The position numbers were made by a program, and so were the translations under genes. A stretch of DNA of 64,000 nucleotides from Strongyloides papillosus (lineage: Eukaryota; Nematoda; Chromadorea; Rhabditida; Strongyloididae). Numbering within the stretch: the first letter of the stretch is position 1; each line of letters starts with the position of its first letter. Of the stretch, positions 24,467 to 35,316 are shown piece by piece. The stretch spans positions 620,001 through 684,000 of the forward strand of contig SRSI01000023.1 in the NCBI GenBank assembly GCA_005656395.1, read 5' to 3'. The notes beneath the pieces are model-generated. The model ran no database searches, had not been told where the DNA came from, and was given only the letters and a program-made list of their open reading frames with translations.

Positions 24467-24569
24467 AAATGAAAATATTTTTTTTAACGTTACGTACAGG
24501 GCAGTTAGTAGAAATAAAACTAGAGGAAAATTCGAAAAAGCTTTGAAAAATCAGACAAAACTGTCATAG

Positions 24570-25018
24570 TATTACTATAAACCTTGCATAATTTCGAATA
24601 ATGTTTTGTTCAATAATGATAAAAAAAACAGCAAATTGCTACGATGTCAAGTTAAGCATAAGATATGTTCAGACTACAAAACGCTCATGAAAAAGAATTA
24701 TATAAAGTAAAATAATTATGTCAGAAGCCGGATCAGATAATCTTAGGATTAGTTATCAAAATTTTATTATACCTTTTTTACGTTATAATGTTATAAATAG
24801 ACTTATCTATCACATTTTGTTATTGTGTTCAAATAACACTCTATTATCAAAAATAATGAGATCTTTTTTAAGATCTTAACATGATAACAACTACTGCTTG
24901 GACACAGGAATATTTATTTTAATACAACGAATTCTATAAAATAACATGAAAATCTTCTGTTTCATAATAAGTTGGTTGTGAAATTCCAAGTAATATTTCT
25001 TACTTGCATTATTTTCTA
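24570..25018. other. Intergenic region
   Basis: No gene. It contains a small hairpin (AGATCTTTTTTAAGATCTT at about 24861). Confidence 0.4.
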
Positions 25019-25420
25019 GTCACACTACGTTGTTTGCCCAATCGAATAACTTTTGATTCTTGCCACAGAGAAGATTTTTTAAATTATTGAAAAATAAAAT
25101 TGTAGATTATAAGCATCCCTAAAACCTTATAGTCCAATGTTTGTGTTTTGTAGACAACGATTAATAAAAATTTTTGAATTTCTAAAAATAGAAGTAATTT
25201 TTAATTCATTTGTCATGAAATCTATCTGCTAAGCACTACATGAAATCTATATTACCTGTAAGCCTATAATCTCTTCTGTACAATATATCATATCGGAATC
25301 TTAGAACGTTTTTGAAATTAGTGAATTTAATGTTAAATACTAAAAATTTTTATATGAATTTTAATCTTAACGACCAATTTTTTAAATTATTAAAGCACAA
25401 AAAGTGTTTCAGTATAAATT
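25019..25420. mobile_element. Decayed half-copy of the 19-kb palindromic element
   Basis: CACACTACGTTGTTTGCCCA, then ATCGAATAACTTTTGATTCT, mirrors the left end of the element at 19143. Further shared blocks in the same order are TTTTTAAATTATT, ACCTATA-like, and CGTTTTTGAAATTAGTGAATTTAA. Only one arm is recognisable. Confidence 0.5.
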
Positions 25421-26070
25421 ATAAACTATGTTAAATATGTTAATAAGTTTATACAAAAAGAATTTTTTTTTAATAATTATAATTTTTAATAGAAAATGTT
25501 TTTTATTTTTAAAAAATGTTAAAATACTTTAGTTTCAGCGTTCAAAATATTTTTAGAATGCAGAAAAATTGTTTTTATTACTGATCAATTTTATGCAAAT
25601 AAATGATTACTGATATATACTATGATTAATAATAGATAAATTCCATTATCTACTTATATGTTATAAGACAACGGCGCAATTACGAAAATTTTTTAGGAAT
25701 TTATACATTCATTTTTGCATCTTGCATAACTGTATTAAAAAATACACAAAATTTTTTAGAGCTGACATAATTTGTTAATGTTATGTCATCTATAATTTGG
25801 CTTTCAATACATCCATGTGATTAGTTGATTGGTAAATATTAATAATTATAGGTGTGCAATATAGATATGAAAATAAAGTAAAATCAACTGTCATTGAAGA
25901 GAAATTATCTAATTAAAGAAAAATATCCATAAATTTAATAGCATTATTTATCATTACTTATATTTTTATTTGTAAGTTGTTACACCAATAAAAATTTTAC
26001 TTTCAATTAAAAAAATTTTAATATTATTTATAATACTGAATATAAATTAATTTTTTAACAGAAGTGGAGA
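25421..26070. other. Intergenic region
   Basis: AT-rich. It may contain the interior of the decayed element to its left. It is the 3' flank of the minus-strand astacin gene. Confidence 0.35.
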
Positions 26071-27256
26071 CTATAAAGCAGAAGAAATCCTCTTTTTTTT
26101 TATTCGATTCCATGGAAAATTACTTTTTTTATAAATTCGAAACAATATACTAGCAGAATTCTGAGCATTAGTACTTTTATATAATATTACGACATTCGAA
26201 GCTTCAGATTTTAAAGTATAATTGTAAAGTTTCTTACAAATCCGAGCACCAGTAATTGATACATCTTTTTTATATTTAATTTCTAGACAATTATTAGCTT
26301 TACAAACCAGTGACGTGGGAAATGTTATATTTGATAAATATATATCAATTTTTTTATTTCCTTTTGCAATTATATGAAAAGTGCAGCTTTTTGAACCACT
26401 AACCTTAATTTTACCTATAGAATTGCTAGCAGTTCTAATAGTACCACAATTATCCTTTCCTTTAGATTTCACTTGACAGAGAGTTCCCTGAAATCCATCT
26501 GGGCACTTACAAACATTACATCTGTTTGGGTTTTGATAAGCAAAGTTTCTACATTTAATACGTTTAGAACACTGGTTTTGACAATAATGCAAATTTAGAG
26601 CTTTAAAATCGTTAAAATTTGCAGTTTCTGACGAACCTAATGTACTTAAATAAATATCATCCTTCGGAGCAATTGTAATTGCATTATTTATTCCCCAAGA
26701 ATATGGGTAATAATGCATAACAGACCCATAATCGTAAGATAAGTTATATGTTGAAGTTAGCACAGAGTTGATTTTATTAAAATTTTTTTCACATCCTCTT
26801 ATTATATTTCCCCAATTAATTGTCACATAGTTGTCCCGGTCATATCTTGCTTGTTCGTGTATCAATCCCAAAGCATGGAATGTTTCATGAATAACATTTC
26901 TCCAGTTTTGGCATGCTTTTGTAAGAAATATCCCTTGAACATCTTTTAATCTTTGTCTTCCATAATAACTTACACAAGTTGTTCCAAGAAAATATTTTAA
27001 CACCGTTTGATAACTCTTATTCGTTGCATTTCTTTTTGCAAACCGAATACATGTTTCACTTTGAATAGTTTGTAATACTTCATTTATTAATGTTTCATTA
27101 AATTTGTCTTTTTCTATTTCATAAACTATTGGAAAAATCCACTTCTTATTTAAATCTCTCATAACTTTTCTTTTTTTTCGGTAGTAAATTGATTCATCAA
27201 AGTACAAATCATCAAATTTTTTATATATTGGGAAATGTTGGATATCATAATTAAGT
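26071..27256 (-). CDS. Astacin-family zinc metalloprotease (astacin-EGF-CUB)
   Basis: Residues are numbered from the Leu codon (TTG) at 27207. A short pro-region (YFDESIYYRKKRKVMRDLN) leads to the mature start near KKWIFPIVYEI. The zinc site HETFHALGLIHE (107-118) is complete and followed by RYDRDNYVTI; the Met-turn SVMHYYPYSW has Met164 and Tyr166. An EGF-like module (~209-244, CNVCKCPDGFQGTLC) and a CUB domain (~254-365) end at a TAG. Astacins are secreted endopeptidases, strongly expanded in Strongyloides-type nematodes, where they act in skin or gut invasion and moulting. The 5' end is uncertain: the frame extends upstream (QHFPIYKKFDD) to an in-frame stop, with an acceptor-like AAAAG at 27257, so a first exon with the signal peptide is expected upstream. 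A candidate ATG at 27506 (MFVKDVEKLFFYFSISCAIY, donor GTATGT) has the wrong phase for this acceptor. Confidence 0.88.
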
Positions 27257-28283
27257 CTTTTGCCAAGTTATTTGATACTACTTTACTTTTGGTTTTAGTA
27301 TTTGAATATTTAAATACATAGTTAATATTTTTTTGATCATTTTTTATAAATTGGTTGTTATGAGTGCTTAGAATTTTCCAAAAATTAATACGAATAGTTA
27401 TATACTAAAAAATTTAATCTTATTAAGTATAAATAATAAAACATACATATATAGCGCAACTAATAGAAAAATAAAAAAATAATTTTTCTACATCTTTGAC
27501 AAACATTATTTTACACAATTTAAAAAAGAAGTATTTGATTGAAAAAATTTATATAAATTATTTCATTAAGTTACAAAAATGAAATTTATAATTTCCACAA
27601 TTTATTTAACAAAAATGGTAAATATTTTATTTACTAATGATGTTATCTAGAGTTGTTCTATTTGTCCCTGAATAATAGTATATATTGAAACACGATATAT
27701 CTACCATTTTGTCAACGCTTTTTCTAATTATAAAGTTAAATAATTTTTACGATTGATCATTTTTTAAATATTATATTTTATATAAACGTACAGAATAGTC
27801 GATAATTCATAAATTAATAAATGTGTTAATATATAATATTTAACTGTCATCTAACTTTAAAATATGTGGGATAATTTTATAAATAATTTCAATTATTGAT
27901 TCTAAATTTGTTTATTTACCACGTTTGCATATTAATTTATTTTAAAGCTGCAGAGTGCACAGTCAAAGCTTTACTGCAAAAATAATTATGTACACATCAT
28001 TTTAAAAAAATGGAAATTTTATTTTTTATATTAATAAAAATTTTTAACAGTAAATTTATATTGTCAAACTATAGAGATTTTGAAATTTAAAATTGTCATT
28101 GTTTTTGTTTAACCTGGTATAAAGCCACCTTCAATTTATATTAAGTAATACTTTTGTAATCCCAAAAGTTATTAAGAAAATTGTATACTAATATATTTTA
28201 ATATTGTAAAATCTTTAGGGGTTTTAAGGAAATTGCTTGTGGCTAAGCATTTATTAGTAATAAGAATATACTTTTAAGGGTAG
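27257..28283. other. Intergenic region, possible hidden first exon
   Basis: The signal-peptide exon of the astacin gene should lie here but was not resolved. Around 27960-28020 (CTGCAAAAATAATTATGT) it resembles part of the long-inverted-repeat elements, so old repeat is present. Confidence 0.35.
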
Positions 28284-29355
28284 AATAACCACATCAAAAA
28301 CCTAGGTTTTTGTTTTTTAAAGACTTTTATATCTTAACATATTATACGCGCACTTAAATGAATAAAATAAATTTTGCGAACTTTAAAGGATGAAAATAAA
28401 TTTCGCGTACTAAAAAGAATGAAAATAAATTCTTATTCCTATAATATCACTCATCTGGATAAAAGTAGCGTCGTCTAGTGACTTAGATAATTATCGTTTA
28501 TTATTAAATCGAAGCTGTACAATTTTCATTTGATTTTTTAGTTTTTATTAATGGTAGTGATTATGTTTTCTATTGTTGGAAAAGAAAATGGATTTTAATA
28601 TATTTGTAACAATATTAAGAGTGTATGATGTTAATAAAATATAATAATCAAACAACAATTTTACCCTTATTAGCAATAAATGGATTTTGTGAAAATTTAT
28701 TATGATATATAATTTCATGTATTACTTATTTTCATTTGCAAAAAATCACTGATATAGTAGAATTTACATTAAATATTTTTGTTTCTGATTACATTGAATA
28801 TATGATAGTATATGTTTACATAAAAGTTTTATTAAATCAAAGATGTGTAATTATTATTTTTTTAAGGATGCCGAATATAAGTTCTATTGTTGGAGAAGAA
28901 AATGGATTTTAATATATTTGTAGCAACAATGAGAGTGTCGTATTTTAATAAGATAGAGTAATAAAACAAAATTTTTATCAACATTAGCATTAAAAGGATA
29001 TCGTACACGTTTCTTATAATATATAATTTCATTTAATATTTAATTTCTATTAGCAAATTAATGATTAAGTTGATTTTACATTTGCATTTTCATTTACATG
29101 GAATATTACATTGTATATGCCTTTATAATTTTGTAGTAGTCATCGATATAATCTAAATCACTAGACGACGCTACTTTTATCCAAATGAGTGATATTATAG
29201 GAATAAGAATTTATTTTCATTCTTTTTAGTACGCGAAATTTATTTTCATCCTTTAAAGTTCGCAAAATTTATTTTATTCATTTAAGTGCGCGTATAATAT
29301 GTTAAGATATAAAAGTCTTTAAAAAACAAAAACCTAGGTTTTTGATGTGGTTATT
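28284..29355. mobile_element. Palindromic element with ~210-bp TIRs
   Basis: The ends AATAACCACATCAAAAACC and GGTTTTTGATGTGGTTATT are exact inverses, and similarity continues for about 210 bp on each side (28284-28500 and 29145-29355). Each TIR contains the palindrome AAAAACCTAGGTTTTT (28296-28311; 29328-29343) and the block AGACGACGCTACTTTTATCC in one of its orientations. There is no ORF, and no clear target duplication was found. Confidence 0.8.
28568..29140 (+). repeat. Internal direct repeat, ~313-bp period
   Basis: TTCTATTGTTGGAAAAGAAA, then ATGGATTTTAATATATTTGT at about 28568, recurs with few changes at about 28881. Weaker similarity continues (TTACCCTTATTAGCA / TTATCAACATTAGCA; ATATATAATTTCAT in both). 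The core of the palindromic element was duplicated in tandem. Confidence 0.65.
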
Positions 29356-29569
29356 TATTTTCATACTTTTTCGTTACAAATAGGTGTAATAATCTAAGAA
29401 GTTTATAATTATCAATGTCGATAATAAAAAATGCTAAATTAGTTGTTTGAAATTGCATCTTTTCAATTATTTTATTTATTAATTTCTAGATCTCCTAGGT
29501 AAATTTTTATTTTTAAAAAAAATTTTTAACTCCTTATATGTTAAAAAAAGTAAATTTATATAAGAAAAA

Positions 29570-30140
29570 AACGCGACCCATAACTCTAAAGAAAAAAAAC
29601 GCCGCGGAAACCTTTACTTTTGAATTCATATTAATTTCAATTTTCTCAAAAAAAACCTCCAAAAATTAACTTCGGAACATTCATTGTGAAGTCTGAAGCC
29701 TTATGAAATACTCCATTGGGGCTTGGCCGCCGCGCAGCGCACGATGAAACCACTATGCGTTGGTAAATATTTTATTAAACCTCGTTTTGGCACTTCTTAT
29801 TTTAGTTGGGTTGATCAAGATCAAAATTTTACACACATACTAATTTGTGTAATACTTTTTGTTAAAATACGGCGCGTCCATTTACTGAGTAATTAGTGTG
29901 TGTGATATATTTTGTTAAAACGCGGCGCGTCCATTAATTCAAAATTTGCACCATTTTTGGCACTTTGGATTCATTTTTCTCCATGATGGAGCAAGATTTT
30001 TAAAATTTTTATTTTGAATTCCGATTTCTCGTAATGGGATCTATATACATGCAAATTTTCAGAATCAAATTTTGAAATCTAGGGGGTCAAAATATGCTTA
30101 ACGTTGCATTTTTAGGGGGTAACGTTAGTGAGTAGATATA
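29570..30140. repeat. Locally GC-rich repeat patch
   Basis: GC-rich islands (CTTGGCCGCCGCGCAGCGCA at about 29720) stand out in very AT-rich sequence. GGCGCGTCCATT occurs twice 53 bp apart (29871 and 29924), each preceded by TTTTGTTAAAA. The right edge has AGATATAAAAGTCTTTAAAA, also found in the TIR of the neighbouring element at about 29308, so this may be part of a related element. No tRNA, rRNA or ORF was recognised. Confidence 0.45.
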
Positions 30141-31289
30141 AAAGTCTTTAAAAATATTACTATTTTTTGAAGGTAAATTTTATATTTTTATTGTATTATT
30201 TATAAATTTGAAGGTGTGACACCAAATAAAATTATTTAACTGTATAAAATTTTAAAATTAATTATACCGGATTATCAAACTATATATTTTTACATTAAAA
30301 TAATCTCAAAATGCATTTATATATCAAATATCGACAAATAAATTCGCTACCGGTAAAATAAAAGTTTTCTTGCATGGAAAATACGTTGACAACCACTGTT
30401 ATTAGAGATTTTTTGACTGGCAACCATGTACAATAATAAATGTGGAAATATTTTTTTAAGATATTTAAGTAATGACGTATCCAACAATTAGTGTCATCGC
30501 GTTACTATTTTTCTCAAAGGATTAATTTTTCTATTTGTAAGTGGATCTATTTCAAAATAGTGAACATTACTCAAAATTTATGTTTTCTTATTTCTCGTTA
30601 ACGAATATCCCAAAAATTTTATTATTATCTCTAACTATCCTAAATTTATAGTTAATATTGTGTTGTATAGTTATGTTTTATTTTAGGGGTAAACTCCAGT
30701 CTTATATTTAATAAAATTTTTACTTCTAATAATTGACATAAATTTTAAATAATAAGTTCAAATATCTTCTTTTGACTTATTAAAAAAAATCCGCTATTCG
30801 GAGAAGTACTATGTGTGCATCATTAGAAGATTTAATAAGATATTTTTATAATTTATGGAGTATAGTAAAGTGTGAAAAAGTTTAATCTGTATTTTTATTA
30901 AAAATGTAATTTGATACAACGACGGAAAATGTTTTAAAAACAGTAGCTCTAAGGCATTTTGACATTATTGTTTTATATAAATAAAATAAATTTCAATAAA
31001 GTTAGTATAAGTGCTTTTAGTTAAGGAAACGAGATCTTTAGACTGCGAAAGGTTTTAACATAGAAACAATAATAGCTTACAAATTATTCCTCAATTAATA
31101 ATAAAAAATTTAGACTTTTAACGATAAAAGTATATTAAACTTATCAATTACATAATAAATTAGTCAAAGTCACACCAATTAAAATTATCACATTTTCTTA
31201 ATTTATAAAATCATTTTAATCAAAAAAATAATAGTTCTAATTAATTTATATTAATAATAATATATACATTAGTTATATTTATAAAATGG
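30141..31289. repeat. Old repeat similar to 3.84-4.05 kb
   Basis: TATATTTTTACATTAAAATA, followed by ATATCAAATAT and a TTACTGGTA/CTACCGGTA block, matches 3930-4010 in the same orientation. There is no gene. Confidence 0.4.
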
Positions 31290-32640
31290 TCTGTGTATGC
31301 CTTTTCAGATATTCGCAAATAAGAATTTATTCATTCATGGGAGATAATATCGGTACTATATTATTTTGCAACTAAGATACACATCTTTTTTTTAATATTT
31401 CATAAAAAAATTTGGATTCCGAAAAAATTTATAGCTCTTAAAAATTTAAGTATATTTTTTAATTTAAAACAAATATAACTTCTTTATATGAAAAGATATT
31501 TTGGTGGTTGTTGTTGGTTAGAAAGCAAATTTTTTTACATTTTCTCGTAATATCATGATCATAAAGAGTCTAATAACTGTAATTTATTCTTTAATATGGA
31601 AAAAACCATGACTGTTTTAAGAATTTTGAATTTATTTTAATAATGCGCTTTAATTCTTTTGATAAAACGAATAAATATCTATCGAATGATTATAGTGACA
31701 ATAATTAGAATTAATTTTTAAAAAGTAATAGCTTGTCAAATATTACCACCATCATACTTTAAATGACAAAGTAAATTATAAATATTGCGTTTCTAACACT
31801 AATGATGCTGAATATTATTTTAATCAATTACATATGTTAATTAACGTAATAAAGCTTGTTACATGTCCAAAAAACTGTAACATCTTTTATTACTCAAACG
31901 TTTAAAAAAAATTTTCTTCCATATTTTCAAATTATTTGTTACAATTTCATACTATTTTGCATAGCTATTATCTTATGAGAACGTTTTTAAAGATTTTTAA
32001 AAAATGATAGCACATTTAGTCTTTTTCATACTCTTTGTGTTCGAATACGAGCAACTTATATTCAATAATAGGATAATAACGTGAATAATTTTGCAAATAA
32101 AACATTATCGATTTTGGGAAAATAAAAATTTGCATACTTTTTTTAATTACAAGAAATATTGAAAAATAGTTAATGTTTAAATAATTATAACCTTCATCAA
32201 AATTATTCCAATTAATGGTACTATACTCGATCACTATACACATATTTACTCTATTAAAACAATATTAGGACTTTTAAAAATTACCTTATTAAATTCTAAT
32301 TCTTAATAAGTTCTAATTTTTTCTTTGTTAAAACATAGTATTTAATTTTTTAATTCTTGATATTTTAGAAATAAAAAAAAGAACTTGCTTTTTTATAATC
32401 AATAAAAATCATAATAATGTCTATCTATACTACAAAGTTGCATTAATTTGAAGTTAACAAAGTGCACTAAAATTTTATAATTCATAACTCCGCCTAAAAT
32501 GTTGATTTCTTTATGGGATCAATAGTAAATAATGGTATGTATCTGTATGATGAAAAACAAAATAGCTATTATACTATATTTGCATTTCAAGAATGGTCAA
32601 AGTTGTTAATGTGAATATTTGAAGATTCTTACATGAAGCA
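31290..32640. mobile_element. Long-inverted-repeat element relic in right arm
   Basis: The left end TTTTCAGATATTCGCAAATA is inverted in the right end TGTGAATATTTGAAGATTCT. Core words lie at 31672-31695 (TATCTATCGAATGATTATAG) and at about 32220-32262. It is similar to 2816-4896 in the same direction and to 12060-13560 in inverse. Non-coding. Confidence 0.55.
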
Positions 32641-33129
32641 TTCTTTATAAACTTTAAAAAAGATAATTTAGTAAAATTTTTTATATTTTGTAGTATTTAT
32701 TTTATTATTATTATGACTTTACCATATTGAGAAGGAAAAAATATTTATTGAAATTAATTAACAAGTTGAAATTTATATATTTATGTAAGATTTAATTAAG
32801 ATAATCACAAAATTAATTATATATTAGAATAAAAAAACCAATAAAAATATCGATTAAATTGCTATTTGTTTGAGAATAAATTTCAATCAATAAAGTGCTT
32901 CAATTATTTAAATGATAGTGGCTTTTTTACTTAATACTTCTTATTATATCACATTTTCATATGATATTTCAATTCGCTTTTAAATGCAATATCTCAAAAT
33001 CACTCTCATAACTCGTCATTAATTGAAATCAAAAAGTATTAATCAATGTCTATCATTTCATAGCTAAAAAATCAAATAAAAAACATTTGGTTAATATTTT
33101 CTTTAATCTATTATGACAAGATTGAATGC

Positions 33130-33477
33130 GTTATGGATCCTATGATGTAGCTAGTTCAATTATTTAGAATTAATTCAACAATTTAAGTATTATGGAATCA
33201 TTTATTAAACAATAAAAACAGTTTACAATAAAAAGGTAGGTTAAATATATATATATATATATATAAAATGAAAATATACCCCAATGGGCCAATAGATGTT
33301 GGCTAATGGCCAAAACTACTTGTCCAGTAGAAACTTCCCTTTTTGAACCGACTATTTGCTTTTAGATACTCCCTTTTATACCCTTCTTTTATTTACTTTA
33401 TTTTGATTAATTATCTTAGTGAGGGACTTTCCTAGGGATGGTCTTTGATCATTGTACTTTAAATCTTACTCATCACT
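33130..33477. mobile_element. 348-bp insertion with 5-bp target duplication
   Basis: AATGC flanks it on both sides (33125-33129; 33478-33482), and the left arm at about 11580 shows the uninterrupted site (GCATTCAATCTTG). The insertion starts GTTATGGATCC and ends ATCACT, has no TIRs or ORF, and contains a (TA)n tract at 33246-33265. A solo LTR is the best guess from the TSD length and lack of TIRs. Confidence 0.6.
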
Positions 33478-34914
33478 AATGCTTTTATTCAATCTTAGTA
33501 TATCTACAAAAAATTTAAGCCTACTATTTTTAGTAATTTGTTAAAGTATTTTGTACAAAAAATATATGATTTTTGATGTTGATTTTTAAAAATAATTTAT
33601 CAATCTATAAAAAAAAAATTACGTTCTCAGATAAGCAGAATATTCTCAAAATTACTATGTATAAAAATTATTTTAATAAATTTGTGTAACATAATTTCTA
33701 ATAAACTTGTAAAAAATAATAAATATACAGCAATAAACACAATTTGTATTTTTTAATTGAAAAATAAAACCTTTATTTAATTAATTACTACACAAAATTG
33801 TTATGGCTTTAAGTGATATACAAAAACTAAAAACGCTGTTTTTCGAAAAAAAAACAATTAGTAAAATCTAATAAAAAAATTTGAATTTTGTTTAGGACCT
33901 TAAATTAGATAAATTACATGTTTTAAAATTAACTATAGAATTTGTAGGAGCATAAAAAAATGAAATAGTAAAATATAGACTTATTTTTCTCTAACTTTTG
34001 TTACTAGATGAAATTAAATAATTTCTTACTTTGCTACGCGGAACAGTGTATGAATATTTACATGTGTAAAATACATAAAGCTGTATTACTATAAATATTA
34101 TATAGTAATTTTGAATCCAATTTTTATATATAGGTGTGTTAAATGTTGTGAGTAACACCACTAAGTTTAAATTTTTTGTGATGTAATAAAAATGAATTAA
34201 AATTTCTAGATAACATAAATTATATTTAATATGTAATAATTTGTTTCTGAAATATGTCCCTACTATATTGATTTTTCGAAATATTTATTACCTCGACAAA
34301 TGCATCATGAATATATAATTTTAAAAATTTATTATTCGTTATTATTTTCTATATTCTTTCCAGTAAGAAAAAGTATCTGATAAAAAAGTAATTCTCTGTA
34401 GATAAAATTACTACTTTTTAATGAATTTTTTTAGATTTTTTAAAACTTTTTAAATTTATTAGTAAAGAACAAAGTAGTAAATGTCAAAATTATTTGAAAA
34501 TTTGTTAAGAAAGTAAATAAATTCGTAAAATAACTATTTTTGGTTATCATAAAAACTTAATTTATATTTACAATAAGATAGTTGTCATTATAAATTGTAT
34601 CTATAAAATAATCAATAATAAAAATAGCCTTATTTTTGAAGGAATTTTTTAATAAAAAGTTAATGTACAACAAAATTTCAAAAAATTATATTTTGAGTAA
34701 AGAAAAGGTTAAGAAATAGATTTAAAAATTTATAAGTATTTAAAAAGAGTATAGTGTTTTATAAACACACTTTATCTTTACAACTACTTAACAATATATA
34801 GGTGTAAGAAGAAATCTCATATAAGTATTTAGAAAATTAATATAATTACCTTAAATAACAGAAAATTGTTTTCAAAGTATCAAAAAAAAATTTTTGTTTT
34901 TTATCTGACCTAAG

Positions 34915-35316
34915 TGACATAAAACAATGATGATTTACTGTTTATAAAAGAGAATAAAACCGCCACCTTATGTAAAAATAATGTAACCATATTAGTTATC
35001 ATTATATTTTGTTATTATGAGTTCGTTAGAGTATTTTATTATCATTATATCATATTATTTAATTATTATTTTATCATATCAATTTTATCATTGTACAATT
35101 TTAGGGGTTAGAAAAGTGTAAAAGAAAAATATATTTAACCTAAGGGGGAAACCAAGACAGAGGATCTTGGGTAAGTATAAAAATATAACTTTAACTAATT
35201 AACTACTATATCTTAGTTTATTTTATTGTATCTTATTGTTTTATTGTGGCGTAAATAATAAAAGGTGTACGTAATTCCCAGATATAATATCAATACTTAT
35301 AAAATATTATACTCTA
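34915..35316. mobile_element. ~400-bp insertion with 4-bp target duplication
   Basis: TAAG flanks both sides (34911-34914; 35317-35320), and the left arm near 10130 lacks the block. It starts TGACATAAAACAATG, is non-coding, and has an internal AAGACAGAGGATCTTGGGTA stretch. Class uncertain; solo LTR possible. Confidence 0.5.

Noticed and set aside
24378..24569. Separate 63-codon ORF
   Set aside because: It is the frameshifted continuation of the astacin-like gene, not an independent gene.
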